From: an uncultured Lachnobacterium sp.
GTDB taxonomy: Bacteria; Bacillota; Clostridia; Lachnospirales; Lachnospiraceae
Reading direction: 5' to 3'
NCBI GenBank assembly: GCA_900546625.1
Contig: URDU01000022.1
Location: 1 to 44,938 of the forward strand
Length of the DNA: 44,938 nucleotides
Made by a program: the position numbers and the translations under genes. The notes beneath the pieces were generated by a model. The model was not told the origin of the DNA. It searched no databases and saw only the letters and a list, made by a program, of their open reading frames with translations. Shown piece by piece: positions 34,770-44,516 of this stretch. Positions within the stretch are counted from its first letter, which is position 1; each line of letters opens with the position of its first letter.

Positions 34770-35618
34770 TCAGACTGCAATAGGTATATCCTTGATCTGC
34801 TCACCTGTCACATAGTCTGTTATCTTGATATCATCCGTCGTAAACTGATAGAAATCCTTTATATCAGGATTGAGCCAGAACTTTGGAGCATCGTACTGTG
34901 GTCTGCCAATCAGCTCCTTAACGATTGGCACATGCCTGTCGTAAATGTGTGCATCTGCAATCACATGCACCAGCTCTCCGACTCTCATATCACACACCTG
35001 CGCCAGCATATGCATAAGCACCGCATACTGGCATACATTCCAGTTGTTTGCTGCAAGCACATCCTGTGAGCGCTGGTTCAAGATACCGTTTAATGTGAGC
35101 CTGTCATCACCCTTTTTCTGTGTCACGTTGAAGGTCATGCTGTATGCACACGGATACAGATTCATCTCATGCAGATCCTGATGCACATATATATTGGTAA
35201 GTATTCTTCTGGAAAAAGGTGTATGCTTCAAATCATAGATGACTCTGTCCACCTGGTCCATCATGCCTTCCTTATACTGATGCTTTACACCAAGCTGATA
35301 GCCGTATGCCTTGCCGATTGAGCCATCCTCATCTGCCCACTCATCCCACACATGGCTTTTTAAATCATGGATATTGTTGGATTTCTTCTGCCATATCCAA
35401 AGCAGCTCATCCGTAGCACTCTTTATATATGTTTTTCTTAAAGTGATAGCCGGAAACTCCTTAGACAAATCATATCTGTTGACGACACCGAATCTCTTTA
35501 TTGTATAGGCGCTCGTGCCGTCCTCCCAGTGTGGACGCACCAGTTCTCCCTCAGTGCTTGTGCCATTTTCCAGAATATCCTGACACATCGCTACAAAAAC
35601 CTTATCTGCATAACTCAT
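34770..35618 (-). CDS. thyA: Thymidylate synthase
   Basis: 282 aa. The catalytic Cys is C157 (LYPCAYSM) and HVIADAHIYDRH is the conserved C-terminal motif. Converts dUMP to dTMP with methylene-tetrahydrofolate. First gene of the thyA-folA pair. Confidence 0.96.
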   Translation of the reverse strand: MSYADKVFVAMCQDILENGTSTEGELVRPHWEDGTSAYTIKRFGVVNRYDLSKEFPAITLRKTYIKSATDELLWIWQKKSNNIHDLKSHVWDEWADEDGSIGKAYGYQLGVKHQYKEGMMDQVDRVIYDLKHTPFSRRILTNIYVHQDLHEMNLYPCAYSMTFNVTQKKGDDRLTLNGILNQRSQDVLAANNWNVCQYAVLMHMLAQVCDMRVGELVHVIADAHIYDRHVPIVKELIGRPQYDAPKFWLNPDIKDFYQFTTDDIKITDYVTGEQIKDIPIAV

Positions 35619-35796
35619 ATTATCTGCTCCCTAATCATATATATTCAACCGATACAATTACCCGTTTACTGTCTATTGTATCTAATTATCAGTTTTTTTT
35701 CAATATATACAATGTGCAAATTCAAATGATTTTTTTAGCTTTTTTCTTCATAAATAATTTAAGTTTTTTATTATTCTTTTCGATTAAGGACACAAT

Positions 35797-35921
35797 TTGG
35801 ACAAATTTATTTAGTATAGTAATACTCGTAAAGGAGATACACCTTTACAAATTCCCTTTTTTAAACATTTTTTCATAAACTAAACTCCTCGAAAAGAAGC
35901 CGCTTCCCTCGGCTTCTTTTC
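35797..35921 (+). ncRNA. Candidate small RNA
   Basis: TTGGAC, 17 bp, TAATAC could start a transcript near 35832. It would hold GTAAAGG/CCTTTAC pairing and end at the terminator GAAAAGAAGCCG/CGGCTTCTTTTC, about 90 nt, with no ORF. Prediction only. Confidence 0.35.
35891..35921. terminator. Strong hairpin terminator
   Basis: GAAAAGAAGCCG pairs perfectly with CGGCTTCTTTTC around seven bases; works on both strands. Confidence 0.8.
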
Positions 35922-35969
35922 ACGTTATGGGGGTTTACATTTCAGGCTTTTTCCCATATTATGATTAAA

Positions 35970-36021
35970 GGGTCAAAAGGTATCATCGATGCATGCAATT
36001 CGATGTATCCCTTAGTGACCC
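35970..36021 (+). promoter_or_regulatory. Leader hairpin before the dihydrouridine synthase gene
   Basis: GGGTCA..AGG..ATCGA pairs with TCGATGTATCCCTTAGTGACCC around TGCATGCAAT, 65 bp before the start codon. No known riboswitch recognised. Confidence 0.45.
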
Positions 36022-36086
36022 GCACTACACTGAGAAAGCAGCATGTAGTAATCTGATTAATCATAAATGAGGAGATTCACAATCAC

Positions 36087-37025
36087 ATGAAATTTTTTCT
36101 CGCACCGATGCAAGGGCTGACCGGATATACAGTAAGAAACGCATTTCACCACCATTTTGACTACATAGACAAATACTACACACCGTTCATCCCTGCCGCA
36201 AAGCGCATGAATGCCAAGATAAAAAGAGACATAGACCCGGTAAACAACGACGGAATCACTCTCATACCGCAGGCCATGTCTATAGTGGCAGACGAGGTCA
36301 TCGACCTGCACAGGCAGCTTGTTCCTTACGGATATGATGAGATAAATGTAAATCTCGGCTGTCCGTCAGGCACCGTCGTATCCAAGAAACGAGGCTCCGG
36401 CATACTCGCATATCCTGATATGCTGGATAGCTTCCTCGATGAGCTGTATACAAAAGCTGATTTTCCTGTTTCAATAAAAACCCGCGTGGGCTTTAACGAT
36501 GATGAGCTATGGCCCAGGCTTATCGAAATATACAGTAAATATCCGATAAGTGAGCTTACCGTGCATCCGAGAGTCCAGAAGGATTTTTATAAAAATACGC
36601 CGCGCATGGATGACTTCGCCCTCGCCATGCAGAAAATAAATCCTGATAAAACAACACTCTGCTACAACGGAGATATCACTGATACTAATAGTTTTAATGC
36701 CCTAACCGACTGCTTTCCTGATATTGATGAAATCATGATAGGCCGCGGACTGTTTGCAAATCCTGCTCTTATCGCAGAGCTTAAGGGTATAAGCATGGAT
36801 AAAGCCGAGCTTCGCGAGCGCTTAAGAAACTGGCATGATGAGATTTTATCCGGTTATCTGTCCATCTTTTCCGGTGAAAAAGATGCCATTTTCCGCATGA
36901 AGGAAATCTGGGCATATATGCATGAGCTGTTTTCTGACTCTGAAAAGCTCTGGAAGAAAATTAAAAAATGCCAGACGCTTAATGACTATAAGTCAATCGT
37001 TCGAATGGCATTTGATACTTTTTAA
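36087..37025 (+). CDS. tRNA-dihydrouridine synthase family protein
   Basis: 312 aa FMN TIM barrel. LAPMQGLTGYTVRNAF at the start and NLGCPSG with catalytic C92 are the Dus motifs; TVHPR follows. Reduces uridine to dihydrouridine in tRNA. The sequence is closer to the short Dus forms than to DusB. ATG follows GAGGAG. Confidence 0.9.
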   Translation: MKFFLAPMQGLTGYTVRNAFHHHFDYIDKYYTPFIPAAKRMNAKIKRDIDPVNNDGITLIPQAMSIVADEVIDLHRQLVPYGYDEINVNLGCPSGTVVSKKRGSGILAYPDMLDSFLDELYTKADFPVSIKTRVGFNDDELWPRLIEIYSKYPISELTVHPRVQKDFYKNTPRMDDFALAMQKINPDKTTLCYNGDITDTNSFNALTDCFPDIDEIMIGRGLFANPALIAELKGISMDKAELRERLRNWHDEILSGYLSIFSGEKDAIFRMKEIWAYMHELFSDSEKLWKKIKKCQTLNDYKSIVRMAFDTF

Positions 37026-37037
37026 AATATAAACACT

Positions 37038-37727
37038 TTACTTTCTTGCAATTCTGTGAAGCTGTGGCCTTATGGTGATATCTGTCATCACAAGGCCTTC
37101 TCTTTGCCCCAAAACATAAAGCACTGCGTCTGCAACCTCATTTGGCTGTATTCTTGCAGCTTCATTTTCATCCACTGTAAAATCAGCATTCCTGTACAGA
37201 TTGGTGTCGGTCATATCAGGCTCTAAATTTACCACACGTACACCGTACTTTCTCGCCTCCTCAAACAGGCTGTGGGAAAAGCTCGTAAGCCCTGCCTTTG
37301 TGGCACCATAGGCACAGCCGTGCGGATTCGTCTTTTCAGCAGTGATTGATGAGATATTTATTATTGTTCCTTTGTTTTTCTTTAAATCGCGAAGCAGCAA
37401 ATTTGTGATAATCATCGGTGCCTCAAGATTTGTCCTCACCATCTGTGATATTTTTACAGGATTAAGTTCCTCATGAAGCGCGTAAAAGCCGACTCCTGCA
37501 TTGTTTATGAGAAGTGATATATCATGATTTTTATTAATTTCTTTTATTGTCTTGATGAGCTTTGCGGTATCGGTAATATCGCATACTATACGCTCTATCC
37601 CTGCAATATCATCACTTTGATTGAAGCTTCTTCCTATTCCGTAAACCAGCCAGTCATTCGCTGCAAGCTGCCTGCATATAGCTTTTCCGATGCCGGAAGA
37701 CGCCCCGGTTACAATTGCTTTGTTCAT
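37038..37727 (-). CDS. Short-chain dehydrogenase/reductase
   Basis: 229 aa. Rossmann TGASSGIG (8-15), NNAG, catalytic S (ISSI) and YGATK are present. Substrate unknown. Last gene of the vWA-MoxR-nucleosidase-splB run, 52 bp after splB. Confidence 0.9.
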   Translation of the reverse strand: MNKAIVTGASSGIGKAICRQLAANDWLVYGIGRSFNQSDDIAGIERIVCDITDTAKLIKTIKEINKNHDISLLINNAGVGFYALHEELNPVKISQMVRTNLEAPMIITNLLLRDLKKNKGTIINISSITAEKTNPHGCAYGATKAGLTSFSHSLFEEARKYGVRVVNLEPDMTDTNLYRNADFTVDENEAARIQPNEVADAVLYVLGQREGLVMTDITIRPQLHRIARK

Positions 37728-37779
37728 CTGATTGCTCCTTTATACTATGTGTATATATTGAAAATGTATTGCAATAATA

Positions 37780-38781
37780 TCACTTCCACATAAATATCCT
37801 GTCCTTATCCACATATTCGGATACAGCCTGTATCATAAACTCTTCCATATCACTTCGTATATTTTCCGGATACTGGTAATACCCATTCACATTGTCGTAT
37901 GGAAAATTCACCACAGCACTACAAGGCATATCCTTTCGCATTTTCTTCAGATAATCCTGCGATATGCGGAAGCTTCCGATACTCACATCCCACAGCTTAG
38001 AACCGTCTATCTGTGAAAATACGTCATCAACCAGCCTGCTGTATTCACCTCTCCAGTCCTTGCAGTATATCATCGGATCAAAGCACAGTCTCACAGGAAA
38101 TCCACTGTCCATAGCACATTTTGCAGCCTGAATCCGCTCTACAGGTATCGACGCAAAATGCTCATACTCTGCTACAACCCTTTGAGGAGAAACTGTATAG
38201 GCAATAATTACCCTGTCACAGGCTTCGTAATCGCTCCACAAATCACATCTGCCACTCTTGGTGCGGATTTCAATCGTAAGATTATCATGCTTTTTTGTAA
38301 AAGCAATCCATTCCCTCACAAAGCCGCCAAGCGACTCAATGGCCACAAGATCTGCATCATATGATACACATAGATATATGCTTTTTTGTGCTAAAAGACG
38401 CTCAAGCTCTGCAAAAATATCCTCCAGATTTACAAACATCACAAGATTACCTGACGGATACATACCCTTTAAATAGCAGTATTCGCAGTCAAATATGCAA
38501 TTCATCATGCATGAGCAATAGTAGAAATTCTCATTTCCAAAGCTCTGACACACCGGTGCACCCTCATATATACAGCCGCTTGTATTCTCTGCCAGTATGA
38601 GCGCCTTGGCATTGCTTTGAGCAGAAATACTCTGCTTTTTGCGGCAGAAAACATCCTTGTAATGGTCAATTTCTATGACTGTTGTATTATTCAGCTTTTC
38701 TAAAATCTGCTTTGTACGTGGGTGCTTTGCCACGCCTTTTTCCACATATACATGTGAAAACATTCTATTGTATTGGCACAT
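37780..38781 (-). CDS. splB: Spore photoproduct lyase
   Basis: 333 aa radical-SAM protein. The cluster cysteines C95-x3-C99-x2-C102 lie in NCIFDCEYCYLKG. SplB repairs the thymine dimer made by UV in spores. Start ATG at 38781 follows AAGGAAA. It lies 14 bp after the nucleosidase gene, so spore DNA repair seems joined to that run. Confidence 0.9.
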   Translation of the reverse strand: MCQYNRMFSHVYVEKGVAKHPRTKQILEKLNNTTVIEIDHYKDVFCRKKQSISAQSNAKALILAENTSGCIYEGAPVCQSFGNENFYYCSCMMNCIFDCEYCYLKGMYPSGNLVMFVNLEDIFAELERLLAQKSIYLCVSYDADLVAIESLGGFVREWIAFTKKHDNLTIEIRTKSGRCDLWSDYEACDRVIIAYTVSPQRVVAEYEHFASIPVERIQAAKCAMDSGFPVRLCFDPMIYCKDWRGEYSRLVDDVFSQIDGSKLWDVSIGSFRISQDYLKKMRKDMPCSAVVNFPYDNVNGYYQYPENIRSDMEEFMIQAVSEYVDKDRIFMWK

Positions 38782-38795
38782 TTGACATTTCCTTC

Positions 38796-39620
38796 TTACA
38801 ATAATCTCTGTTTCAATTCAAAAAGACATTTCTTTCCCTCACGCTTGCTCTCACACGGCAGCATGCCCTTTGCATAGTACTCATCCAGAACAGCTTTATA
38901 ATCTATACCACTTAGTCTGCAATACTTTATAAGCTGTGCCAGCTGATCTCCCATTACCTTGGAACAGCGCATATCGCTGATCAGCCCGTCTATATTCCAA
39001 GCGGATTTAGTATCATCTATTGAAGCCTTATTACCACCTACACTTAAAAGCATATCAATGTAGCCGCATATTTTTTCTTCCTGCAAAGCAAAAAGCTCTG
39101 TGATTTTCGACTGGTCTATTCTCTCTCCTGCATCTGAAACAAGCTTTATAAAATGCATACGGTGCGGCCCCACGAAAAACGCTGCTGCCTGATAAACGGC
39201 GGCTGCCTCCATATCATATACAACTGAATCGCGCCCTTCATTGAGCACCCTTGTGACCGTTACTATTTCACACTCCATAAAATTTGTTTTCATCAGCATA
39301 TCGGGGTAAAATGTACGCCCTGTCATCTGCTCGGTGAGCTTGTTTCCAAGAAATAAACTGCCTAAACAGGTCTCATTGCCAAAACCTGCGCCACACCCCA
39401 CATTCAAAATCTCATCATCAGGTGAAATCCCATAAGCTCCACCGATATTTGAAACCGCTGCCGCCGCATTGATTTCTCCTACACCTGTTATCACAAGCCT
39501 GATGCTATCATTTGCAAACACGTCAAATCTGACCGTTTCAGGGCTTTTTTCCTTTTTTAAGCCGTAGTGGTCTATTATATTTTTTGCCTCAGCGTAAAAA
39601 GCGCTAAATATATAAATCAT
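38796..39620 (-). CDS. Nucleoside phosphorylase/nucleosidase-family protein
   Basis: 274 aa from the ATG at 39620 behind GAAGGA; an ATG 27 bp upstream lacks a site. TGVGEINAAAAVSNI and VYDMEAAAVYQAA are the motifs of the MTA/SAH nucleosidase-purine phosphorylase family. About 90 extra residues at the C-terminus form no known domain. Its neighbour splB consumes SAM, so SAM by-product recycling is a possible role. Confidence 0.8.
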   Translation of the reverse strand: MIYIFSAFYAEAKNIIDHYGLKKEKSPETVRFDVFANDSIRLVITGVGEINAAAAVSNIGGAYGISPDDEILNVGCGAGFGNETCLGSLFLGNKLTEQMTGRTFYPDMLMKTNFMECEIVTVTRVLNEGRDSVVYDMEAAAVYQAAAFFVGPHRMHFIKLVSDAGERIDQSKITELFALQEEKICGYIDMLLSVGGNKASIDDTKSAWNIDGLISDMRCSKVMGDQLAQLIKYCRLSGIDYKAVLDEYYAKGMLPCESKREGKKCLFELKQRLL

Positions 39621-39660
39621 AGATAATTCCTTCAAATATTCCTGCATGCATCAACAGGCT

Positions 39661-41115
39661 TTATCTCTCAAGCTCCTTAAGAAGCCTTGTCCTGTTGCTT
39701 CCAACCATGAGCTTTTCATTGTAGATATCGTATTTTTCACATTCATTCTCAGCTAAAAAGCTGCTGATTTCCGGTGTGATGGTCAGCTCTGTCACAAAGA
39801 CAAGCATCTCCTGTCCGTCTGAGAATACATCCTCCACAAAATCAAATGCGTGGTTTAGCTTCTCTCCTGCCGCATCCTCCATCGTCGAAAGCTTCTCAGA
39901 TTCTTCGGTGAAATCATCCATCACCGTATCAAAATCACCCTTGATATGCTTTAAGACATCCTGTCTGATGTAATACTCCCTTGGCAAAATAAGAGAGCTC
40001 TCCTTCAATATCTCCATATTCCTTGAAAACTGCTCCACAGCACTGTTGTACAGCGCCTGCTGCTCCTCAAGGCTGCTTTGTGACTTTCTGTATTCCTTCA
40101 AAAACTCATACCATAGCTGCACCATTTTCCGCTCTCTGGCCACATCCGAAAAAACAACCGTCAGTCCGCTTAAAAGCAGATTGACCACAGTGATTCTCTC
40201 ATCGAAATCGGCATCAAATACACGCTTATACACTGACTTTTTCACGTTTCCGGAAAGTATATCGCTTATACCGTAATCCTCATTGTATTTCCTGTAAATT
40301 TCCAGATATGCGTACACATCCTCTGCTATATCAGGATGATGGATAAACTCACCTATTACGTCCTCCGTGACTGCAAGCTCTCCCGCCTCATACACCTTAA
40401 GCAGGCTGCTTAAATCCTCCCAGCCTCTTGCCGTGACGAAATTCATGCCGTCCACGTCTGTCTCCACCCTGTAAAAATTGTTTGGATGAAGCTCCAGATA
40501 GCTTAAAAGTGCATCATGGATATGCACATTTCTGGCATATTCCTTCCACACCTGATAGTCCGCTTCTATCGATATATATCTGACACGGTCGAGTGTGACC
40601 ATATCAAAATCGCGCACTGATTTATTGTACTCAGGCGGATTGCCTGCCGCAACTATCACCCAGCCCTTTGGAACAGCCTGATTGCCAAAGGTCTTGCACT
40701 GCAAAAACTGCAGCATCGTAGGCGCAAGTGTCTCGGACACGCAGTTTATCTCATCAATAAAAAGTATGCCCTCCTTAAGCCCTGTTGCTTCCATCTTTTC
40801 ATAAACACTGGCTATAATCTCGCTCATCGTGTATTCCGTGACAGAATAGCTCTTTCCGTCATACTCACGCTCCTTTATAAACGGCAGTCCTACCGCCGAC
40901 TGGCGCGTGTGATGTGTGATGGTATACGCCACAAAACCTATTTTGCACTCTCTTGCAATCTGCTCCATAATCTGTGTCTTGCCTACGCCGGGCGGTCCGA
41001 TTAAAAGCATCGGCCTCTGCCGGATCTGCGGTATCGCATACTCTCCGTGTGCATCCTTTGACAGGTATGCTTTCACTGTATTTTTCACTTCGTTTTTTGC
41101 CTGTTTTATATTCAT
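39661..41115 (-). CDS. MoxR-type AAA+ ATPase
   Basis: 484 aa from the ATG at 41115 behind GGAGG, overlapping the vWA gene stop (ATGA). Walker A GPPGVGKT is at 40-47, Walker B ILFIDE at 117-122, with sensor AAGNPPEYNKS. The long C-terminal part is helical. MoxR ATPases work with vWA proteins as chaperones that mature or activate targets. Confidence 0.88.
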   Translation of the reverse strand: MNIKQAKNEVKNTVKAYLSKDAHGEYAIPQIRQRPMLLIGPPGVGKTQIMEQIARECKIGFVAYTITHHTRQSAVGLPFIKEREYDGKSYSVTEYTMSEIIASVYEKMEATGLKEGILFIDEINCVSETLAPTMLQFLQCKTFGNQAVPKGWVIVAAGNPPEYNKSVRDFDMVTLDRVRYISIEADYQVWKEYARNVHIHDALLSYLELHPNNFYRVETDVDGMNFVTARGWEDLSSLLKVYEAGELAVTEDVIGEFIHHPDIAEDVYAYLEIYRKYNEDYGISDILSGNVKKSVYKRVFDADFDERITVVNLLLSGLTVVFSDVARERKMVQLWYEFLKEYRKSQSSLEEQQALYNSAVEQFSRNMEILKESSLILPREYYIRQDVLKHIKGDFDTVMDDFTEESEKLSTMEDAAGEKLNHAFDFVEDVFSDGQEMLVFVTELTITPEISSFLAENECEKYDIYNEKLMVGSNRTRLLKELER

Positions 41116-42467
41116 AATGTTTCCTCCAGCTCCACCTGCATCGCCCATGGCGGCACCTCATTGCCCTCATATGCACCAACCGACACAAATGCGCACTTGT
41201 ACGGCGGACACTTTGCCGGGAAAATCCCCTTGCCATCGGTAAAATATATAAGTCCGCACATGTTCTTTAGCTCACCCTTGTCCAGAAGCTCTCTCACATA
41301 CGAAAATGCCGGTCTGAAATCTGTGCCTCCGCCTCCTACAAGCGTAAACTTGTTTAAAAGCGGCTTAATCTGCTTTTCATCTGTAATTTCCTCGTCCGTC
41401 TTTACGCTGTCATCACACTGTATGATGCGTATTTTATTCCTGACAAAAAAGCTGTCCGACTCCGTGAGGATCGTAAAGGTCTCCTGTAAAAAGTGCTCCA
41501 CCAGCTCTCCGCTCACAGAATAGCTCGTATCAAGCACTATGACAAAATCCCTTATCTTGTATGTCTCCCTCGTCTCAAGCGGCTCAATGAGCGGCATATT
41601 GCCATAGAGCGAAAGTCCATACGCGTAATAGCCCATATCAAAGGCATCGTAATCTACGTGCAGCTCCTCACGAAGCACCGCAAACCTGCGCAGAAACTCC
41701 TTGTAGCTTCGTCTGCTTCTTTTCGCAGACAGCTCCCTCATCATTACCTGCTCGCCCTCGGATTCACTGTCCTTTGAATGGCTTTTCTCCATGCGTGTCT
41801 GTCTGGATATTTTCTGCCACTGCTTTTGTGCCTCGGATGAGCTTAGTGGCATAGCATTGTCGTTTTTCTCCTGCGGCCACAAGGCATGGTCATCTGTGTA
41901 AAATTCCCGTGCCAGAAGTGCCAGCTCGTTTTTATCCTTTGTATTTGCAATCTCATCTGTATCCGTGATTTCTTCAGCCTTTATTTCTGCATACTGCTTG
42001 CATAGCCACGCGTACAAGGCTCCCGGAGCAATCACTATATGCTCTTTTTTTAGCCTCTCATACGTGGTTTTTCTTATATAGCTTAGGATACGCTTTGTGC
42101 TTTTCTTTTCCATTGCATCAATCGTATACTCAACCATTATATCACATGCTGTATTCCACAGGAATTCATCCCGCTCACCCCTGGTCCACAGGTGAAAAAA
42201 CAGACAGTGCAGCACACTGTGCAGATACGCCCGGTTCAGATACATGCCGTTTTTCTTAAATATATCAATCAGCCTGATGGGATTGTAATAAATATATGTG
42301 CCGTCAGTTGCCATGGAGTAAAGCTGCTCATTGGCTTTCGGTGAAAGAGCCGAGAGCGCAAGCTTCATAAAAGGCATGTCAAGATACAGCTCGCACTGTA
42401 TTTCATCTATTATTTTCTGCGACATTTCCTCCTGCCACTCAGAATCCGTCTGGACATGTTTTTTCAT
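41112..42467 (-). CDS. vWA-like protein with DUF2201-type N-terminus
   Basis: 451 aa from the ATG at 42467 behind AAAGGAGG. The N-terminus has HSVLHCLFFHLW, a zinc-metallopeptidase-like HxxxH stretch as in DUF2201, and the C-terminus a MIDAS-like DTSYSVSG of vWA domains. A charged linker lies between. Partner of the MoxR ATPase by a 4-bp overlap. Target unknown. Confidence 0.82.
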   Translation of the reverse strand: MKKHVQTDSEWQEEMSQKIIDEIQCELYLDMPFMKLALSALSPKANEQLYSMATDGTYIYYNPIRLIDIFKKNGMYLNRAYLHSVLHCLFFHLWTRGERDEFLWNTACDIMVEYTIDAMEKKSTKRILSYIRKTTYERLKKEHIVIAPGALYAWLCKQYAEIKAEEITDTDEIANTKDKNELALLAREFYTDDHALWPQEKNDNAMPLSSSEAQKQWQKISRQTRMEKSHSKDSESEGEQVMMRELSAKRSRRSYKEFLRRFAVLREELHVDYDAFDMGYYAYGLSLYGNMPLIEPLETRETYKIRDFVIVLDTSYSVSGELVEHFLQETFTILTESDSFFVRNKIRIIQCDDSVKTDEEITDEKQIKPLLNKFTLVGGGGTDFRPAFSYVRELLDKGELKNMCGLIYFTDGKGIFPAKCPPYKCAFVSVGAYEGNEVPPWAMQVELEETL

Positions 42468-42550
42468 GAAGCAGCCTCCTTTCCCATACACTTCTTTATT
42501 TCTCGCGCAAATGGTGCGAGTTTTATTCTACTGCAATGTTTTCGGAATTT

Positions 42551-42579
42551 ATTATACTATAGTAACCTTATTTTCTCAA
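42551..42579 (-). promoter_or_regulatory. Promoter of the vWA-MoxR run
   Basis: On the minus strand TTGAGA, 17 bp, TATAAT. A small hairpin (CTCGCAC/GCGCGAG) lies in the leader. Confidence 0.7.
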
Positions 42580-42768
42580 TAAAATAAATATCCTACAAGC
42601 ATGGACTCACATAAAAGTGCCACCTGCAAATAGTTTGGTAAAAGAAAACCTGTTCCAAGCATAATTGCATTAATGCAGTCATCAAAGAAAGAAAATAACC
42701 TACCAATCCTCTTTGTTATGTGGTAAAATAAAGAAAAATTTATTATGAAATCTAAGGGAGGGTTGGAC

Positions 42769-42933
42769 ATGAAAATTTTGAAAAGTATTCTTAATTATAT
42801 CCCATTAGCCACGTTTATCATATTTGTGGTTACTGATGGAATTATTTCTTTAACATCGGCACTAATTTTTGTTATTTCCACGATTGGTCTACTGATTAAT
42901 TGGAAAAAGAAAAAACCAGAGATGCAGAATTAA
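42769..42933 (+). CDS. Small two-helix membrane protein
   Basis: 54 aa from the ATG behind GGGAGGG: two hydrophobic helices (about 8-26 and 28-43) and a basic tail WKKKKPE. It has its own strong terminator. Function unknown. Confidence 0.65.
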   Translation: MKILKSILNYIPLATFIIFVVTDGIISLTSALIFVISTIGLLINWKKKKPEMQN

Positions 42934-42965
42934 GAAACTTCCAGTTTGTCAATTACATGTGACAT

Positions 42966-43002
42966 TGAAAGAGCCAGCCCATTCAAGGTGCTGGCTCTTT
43001 CA
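42966..43002. terminator. Strong bidirectional terminator
   Basis: TGAAAGAGCCAGC pairs perfectly with GCTGGCTCTTTCA; serves the small membrane gene and perhaps the convergent leucine-rich gene. Confidence 0.88.
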
Positions 43003-43059
43003 AAAATCTCATTCTAATAATTTTGAGCAATAACATAGCCTTTGCATTTACACTTAAAT

Positions 43060-44067
43060 TTAAAACTCAAACCGCCTCTTCCTGGATACCGACAGATTTT
43101 CCTTCTTAAATCTATGCAAAATCACGCTGCCCTCACTCCATTCATCCTCTGCGGCAAGCGCAAGCATATCTGTGACAGCAGAAACATTTGCAATAAAACC
43201 TCCGTCATCGTCCGTAAGCTTAAGAAAGCTCATAAGAAGCCGTGTGTCACGTTTTTCAATGATAAGCTTTGACAATCTTTTCAGATGCTTCGCAATATAC
43301 TCCACAAACTGCTGCCTCGCTTCTTTTGAAAGCTCATACGCATAAATAAGCCTGTAAAAAGCCATATCTAAAAGGTCATCCTCACTCTCCTGCGCAATCG
43401 CCTCTGAAAATATTTCATCATACTGCTTCCACACAAACACGCGGTCCATAAAGGCCTGTCTGGCGCGAAAGCCCTCTCCGTTCATGTTCAGCTTAAAAAT
43501 ATGTGCAGGACCAATCTCATCATAGGTCTGGTCATACTCAAAAAAACATGCCTGCGCAACCACATTGTCACCGCCGTCAGTCCATCTAACCCTCACAAGA
43601 GTACTTATCTGTGAAAGGATCTGCTTAAGACACGACTTATCACTAGGTAAGCCTCTCATCACAAGCATAGAAAGCTTTGTGCAGTTCATAAAAGCGTCAC
43701 CATCCACATCACATATGTCGGATGGCATTTCAAGCACAGACAGCCTTGAACAATTGTAAAAGCATAGCCTGCCAATCTTTTTCATAGTTTCAGGAAGAAC
43801 AACTTTTTCAATATAATCATCACACAGCTCCGTCATATCAGGACGCAGAATATCATCAATCCCAAGCTCTGTTTTCAATTTTTCAGGCATGCTCTTGAAG
43901 GAAAAGCAATACTCCGAAAGCTCTGTCACTCTCATGCCATCAAGCATATCCGGCACCACACACACCGGATTTTTCCCATACATATGAAGAAGCCTAATGC
44001 AATCGTCATTAAGCCTCTCATATACACATATATAATTGTTATTATTTGTAATATTTAATTCTGCCAT
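43060..44067 (-). CDS. BspA-type leucine-rich repeat protein
   Basis: 335 aa, no signal peptide, so cytoplasmic. Residues about 85-135 hold two BspA-like repeats (VVLPETMKKIGRLCFYNCSRLSVLEMP), and the rest is an unrecognised helical domain (about 215-320). Possibly a protein-protein adaptor. It lies next to, not within, the vWA-MoxR run. Confidence 0.7.
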   Translation of the reverse strand: MAELNITNNNNYICVYERLNDDCIRLLHMYGKNPVCVVPDMLDGMRVTELSEYCFSFKSMPEKLKTELGIDDILRPDMTELCDDYIEKVVLPETMKKIGRLCFYNCSRLSVLEMPSDICDVDGDAFMNCTKLSMLVMRGLPSDKSCLKQILSQISTLVRVRWTDGGDNVVAQACFFEYDQTYDEIGPAHIFKLNMNGEGFRARQAFMDRVFVWKQYDEIFSEAIAQESEDDLLDMAFYRLIYAYELSKEARQQFVEYIAKHLKRLSKLIIEKRDTRLLMSFLKLTDDDGGFIANVSAVTDMLALAAEDEWSEGSVILHRFKKENLSVSRKRRFEF

Positions 44068-44108
44068 TTTATTCTTAAACTCTTAAAAATTTCACACTAT
44101 TGTAAACC

Positions 44109-44516
44109 TTATCCAAGTCTCAATAATTCATCTATTGTATTCTTAAAATCATAAAACAAATCAATATATTTTTCAACAATTGTATTACAATGTGTCCTTA
44201 CAACCTCACAATCATAGTCATGTGCAAGTTCATTTCTGACCTTAAGCATATCCATCCATGCGTCATCAGAAATCAACTTTGCCTTAAATGATTCACGTAA
44301 CACCTCACGCGGTGAACCCGTAACAAACCCGGTTATCGAATAATATTGTACCAGAATATCTTTCATTACCTTCCACGATAAATCAAAAGTAATGCTAAAT
44401 TTAGCACTTGTCCCACTAAGAACAAACGAATCTGTAAGGTCTCTCTGCCTTGCCTCAGCTAACGCATCTAGTGAATTACAAAAAGATTTAAAACGTCTCT
44501 CAAATTTCGCGTCCAT
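44109..44516 (-). CDS. HepT/HI0074-like HEPN protein
   Basis: 135 aa from the ATG at 44516; the longer frame has no ribosome site. Helical bundle with RNELAHDY, the R-x4-H-x-Y motif of HepT RNase toxins. Overlaps the nucleotidyltransferase gene end. In type VII pairs the partner MntA AMPylates HepT to silence it. Alternatively a substrate-binding subunit (HI0074). Confidence 0.82.
   Translation of the reverse strand: MDAKFERRFKSFCNSLDALAEARQRDLTDSFVLSGTSAKFSITFDLSWKVMKDILVQYYSITGFVTGSPREVLRESFKAKLISDDAWMDMLKVRNELAHDYDCEVVRTHCNTIVEKYIDLFYDFKNTIDELLRLG

Larger units (their letters stand above)
35619..36086. other. Long intergenic region with RNA-like signals
   Basis: No protein gene. It holds a possible promoter at 35797, a strong terminator at 35891-35921 and a large hairpin at 35970-36021, described separately. 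Confidence 0.6.

Noticed and set aside
35797..35820. TATAGT as -10 for the TTGGAC box
   Set aside because: Spacing of 12 bp is too short; TAATAC at 17 bp fits better.
36025..36070. TPP-riboswitch-like CTGAGA...CTGAT upstream of the Dus gene
   Set aside because: The conserved thi-box context and second helix are missing and the gene is not thiamine-related.
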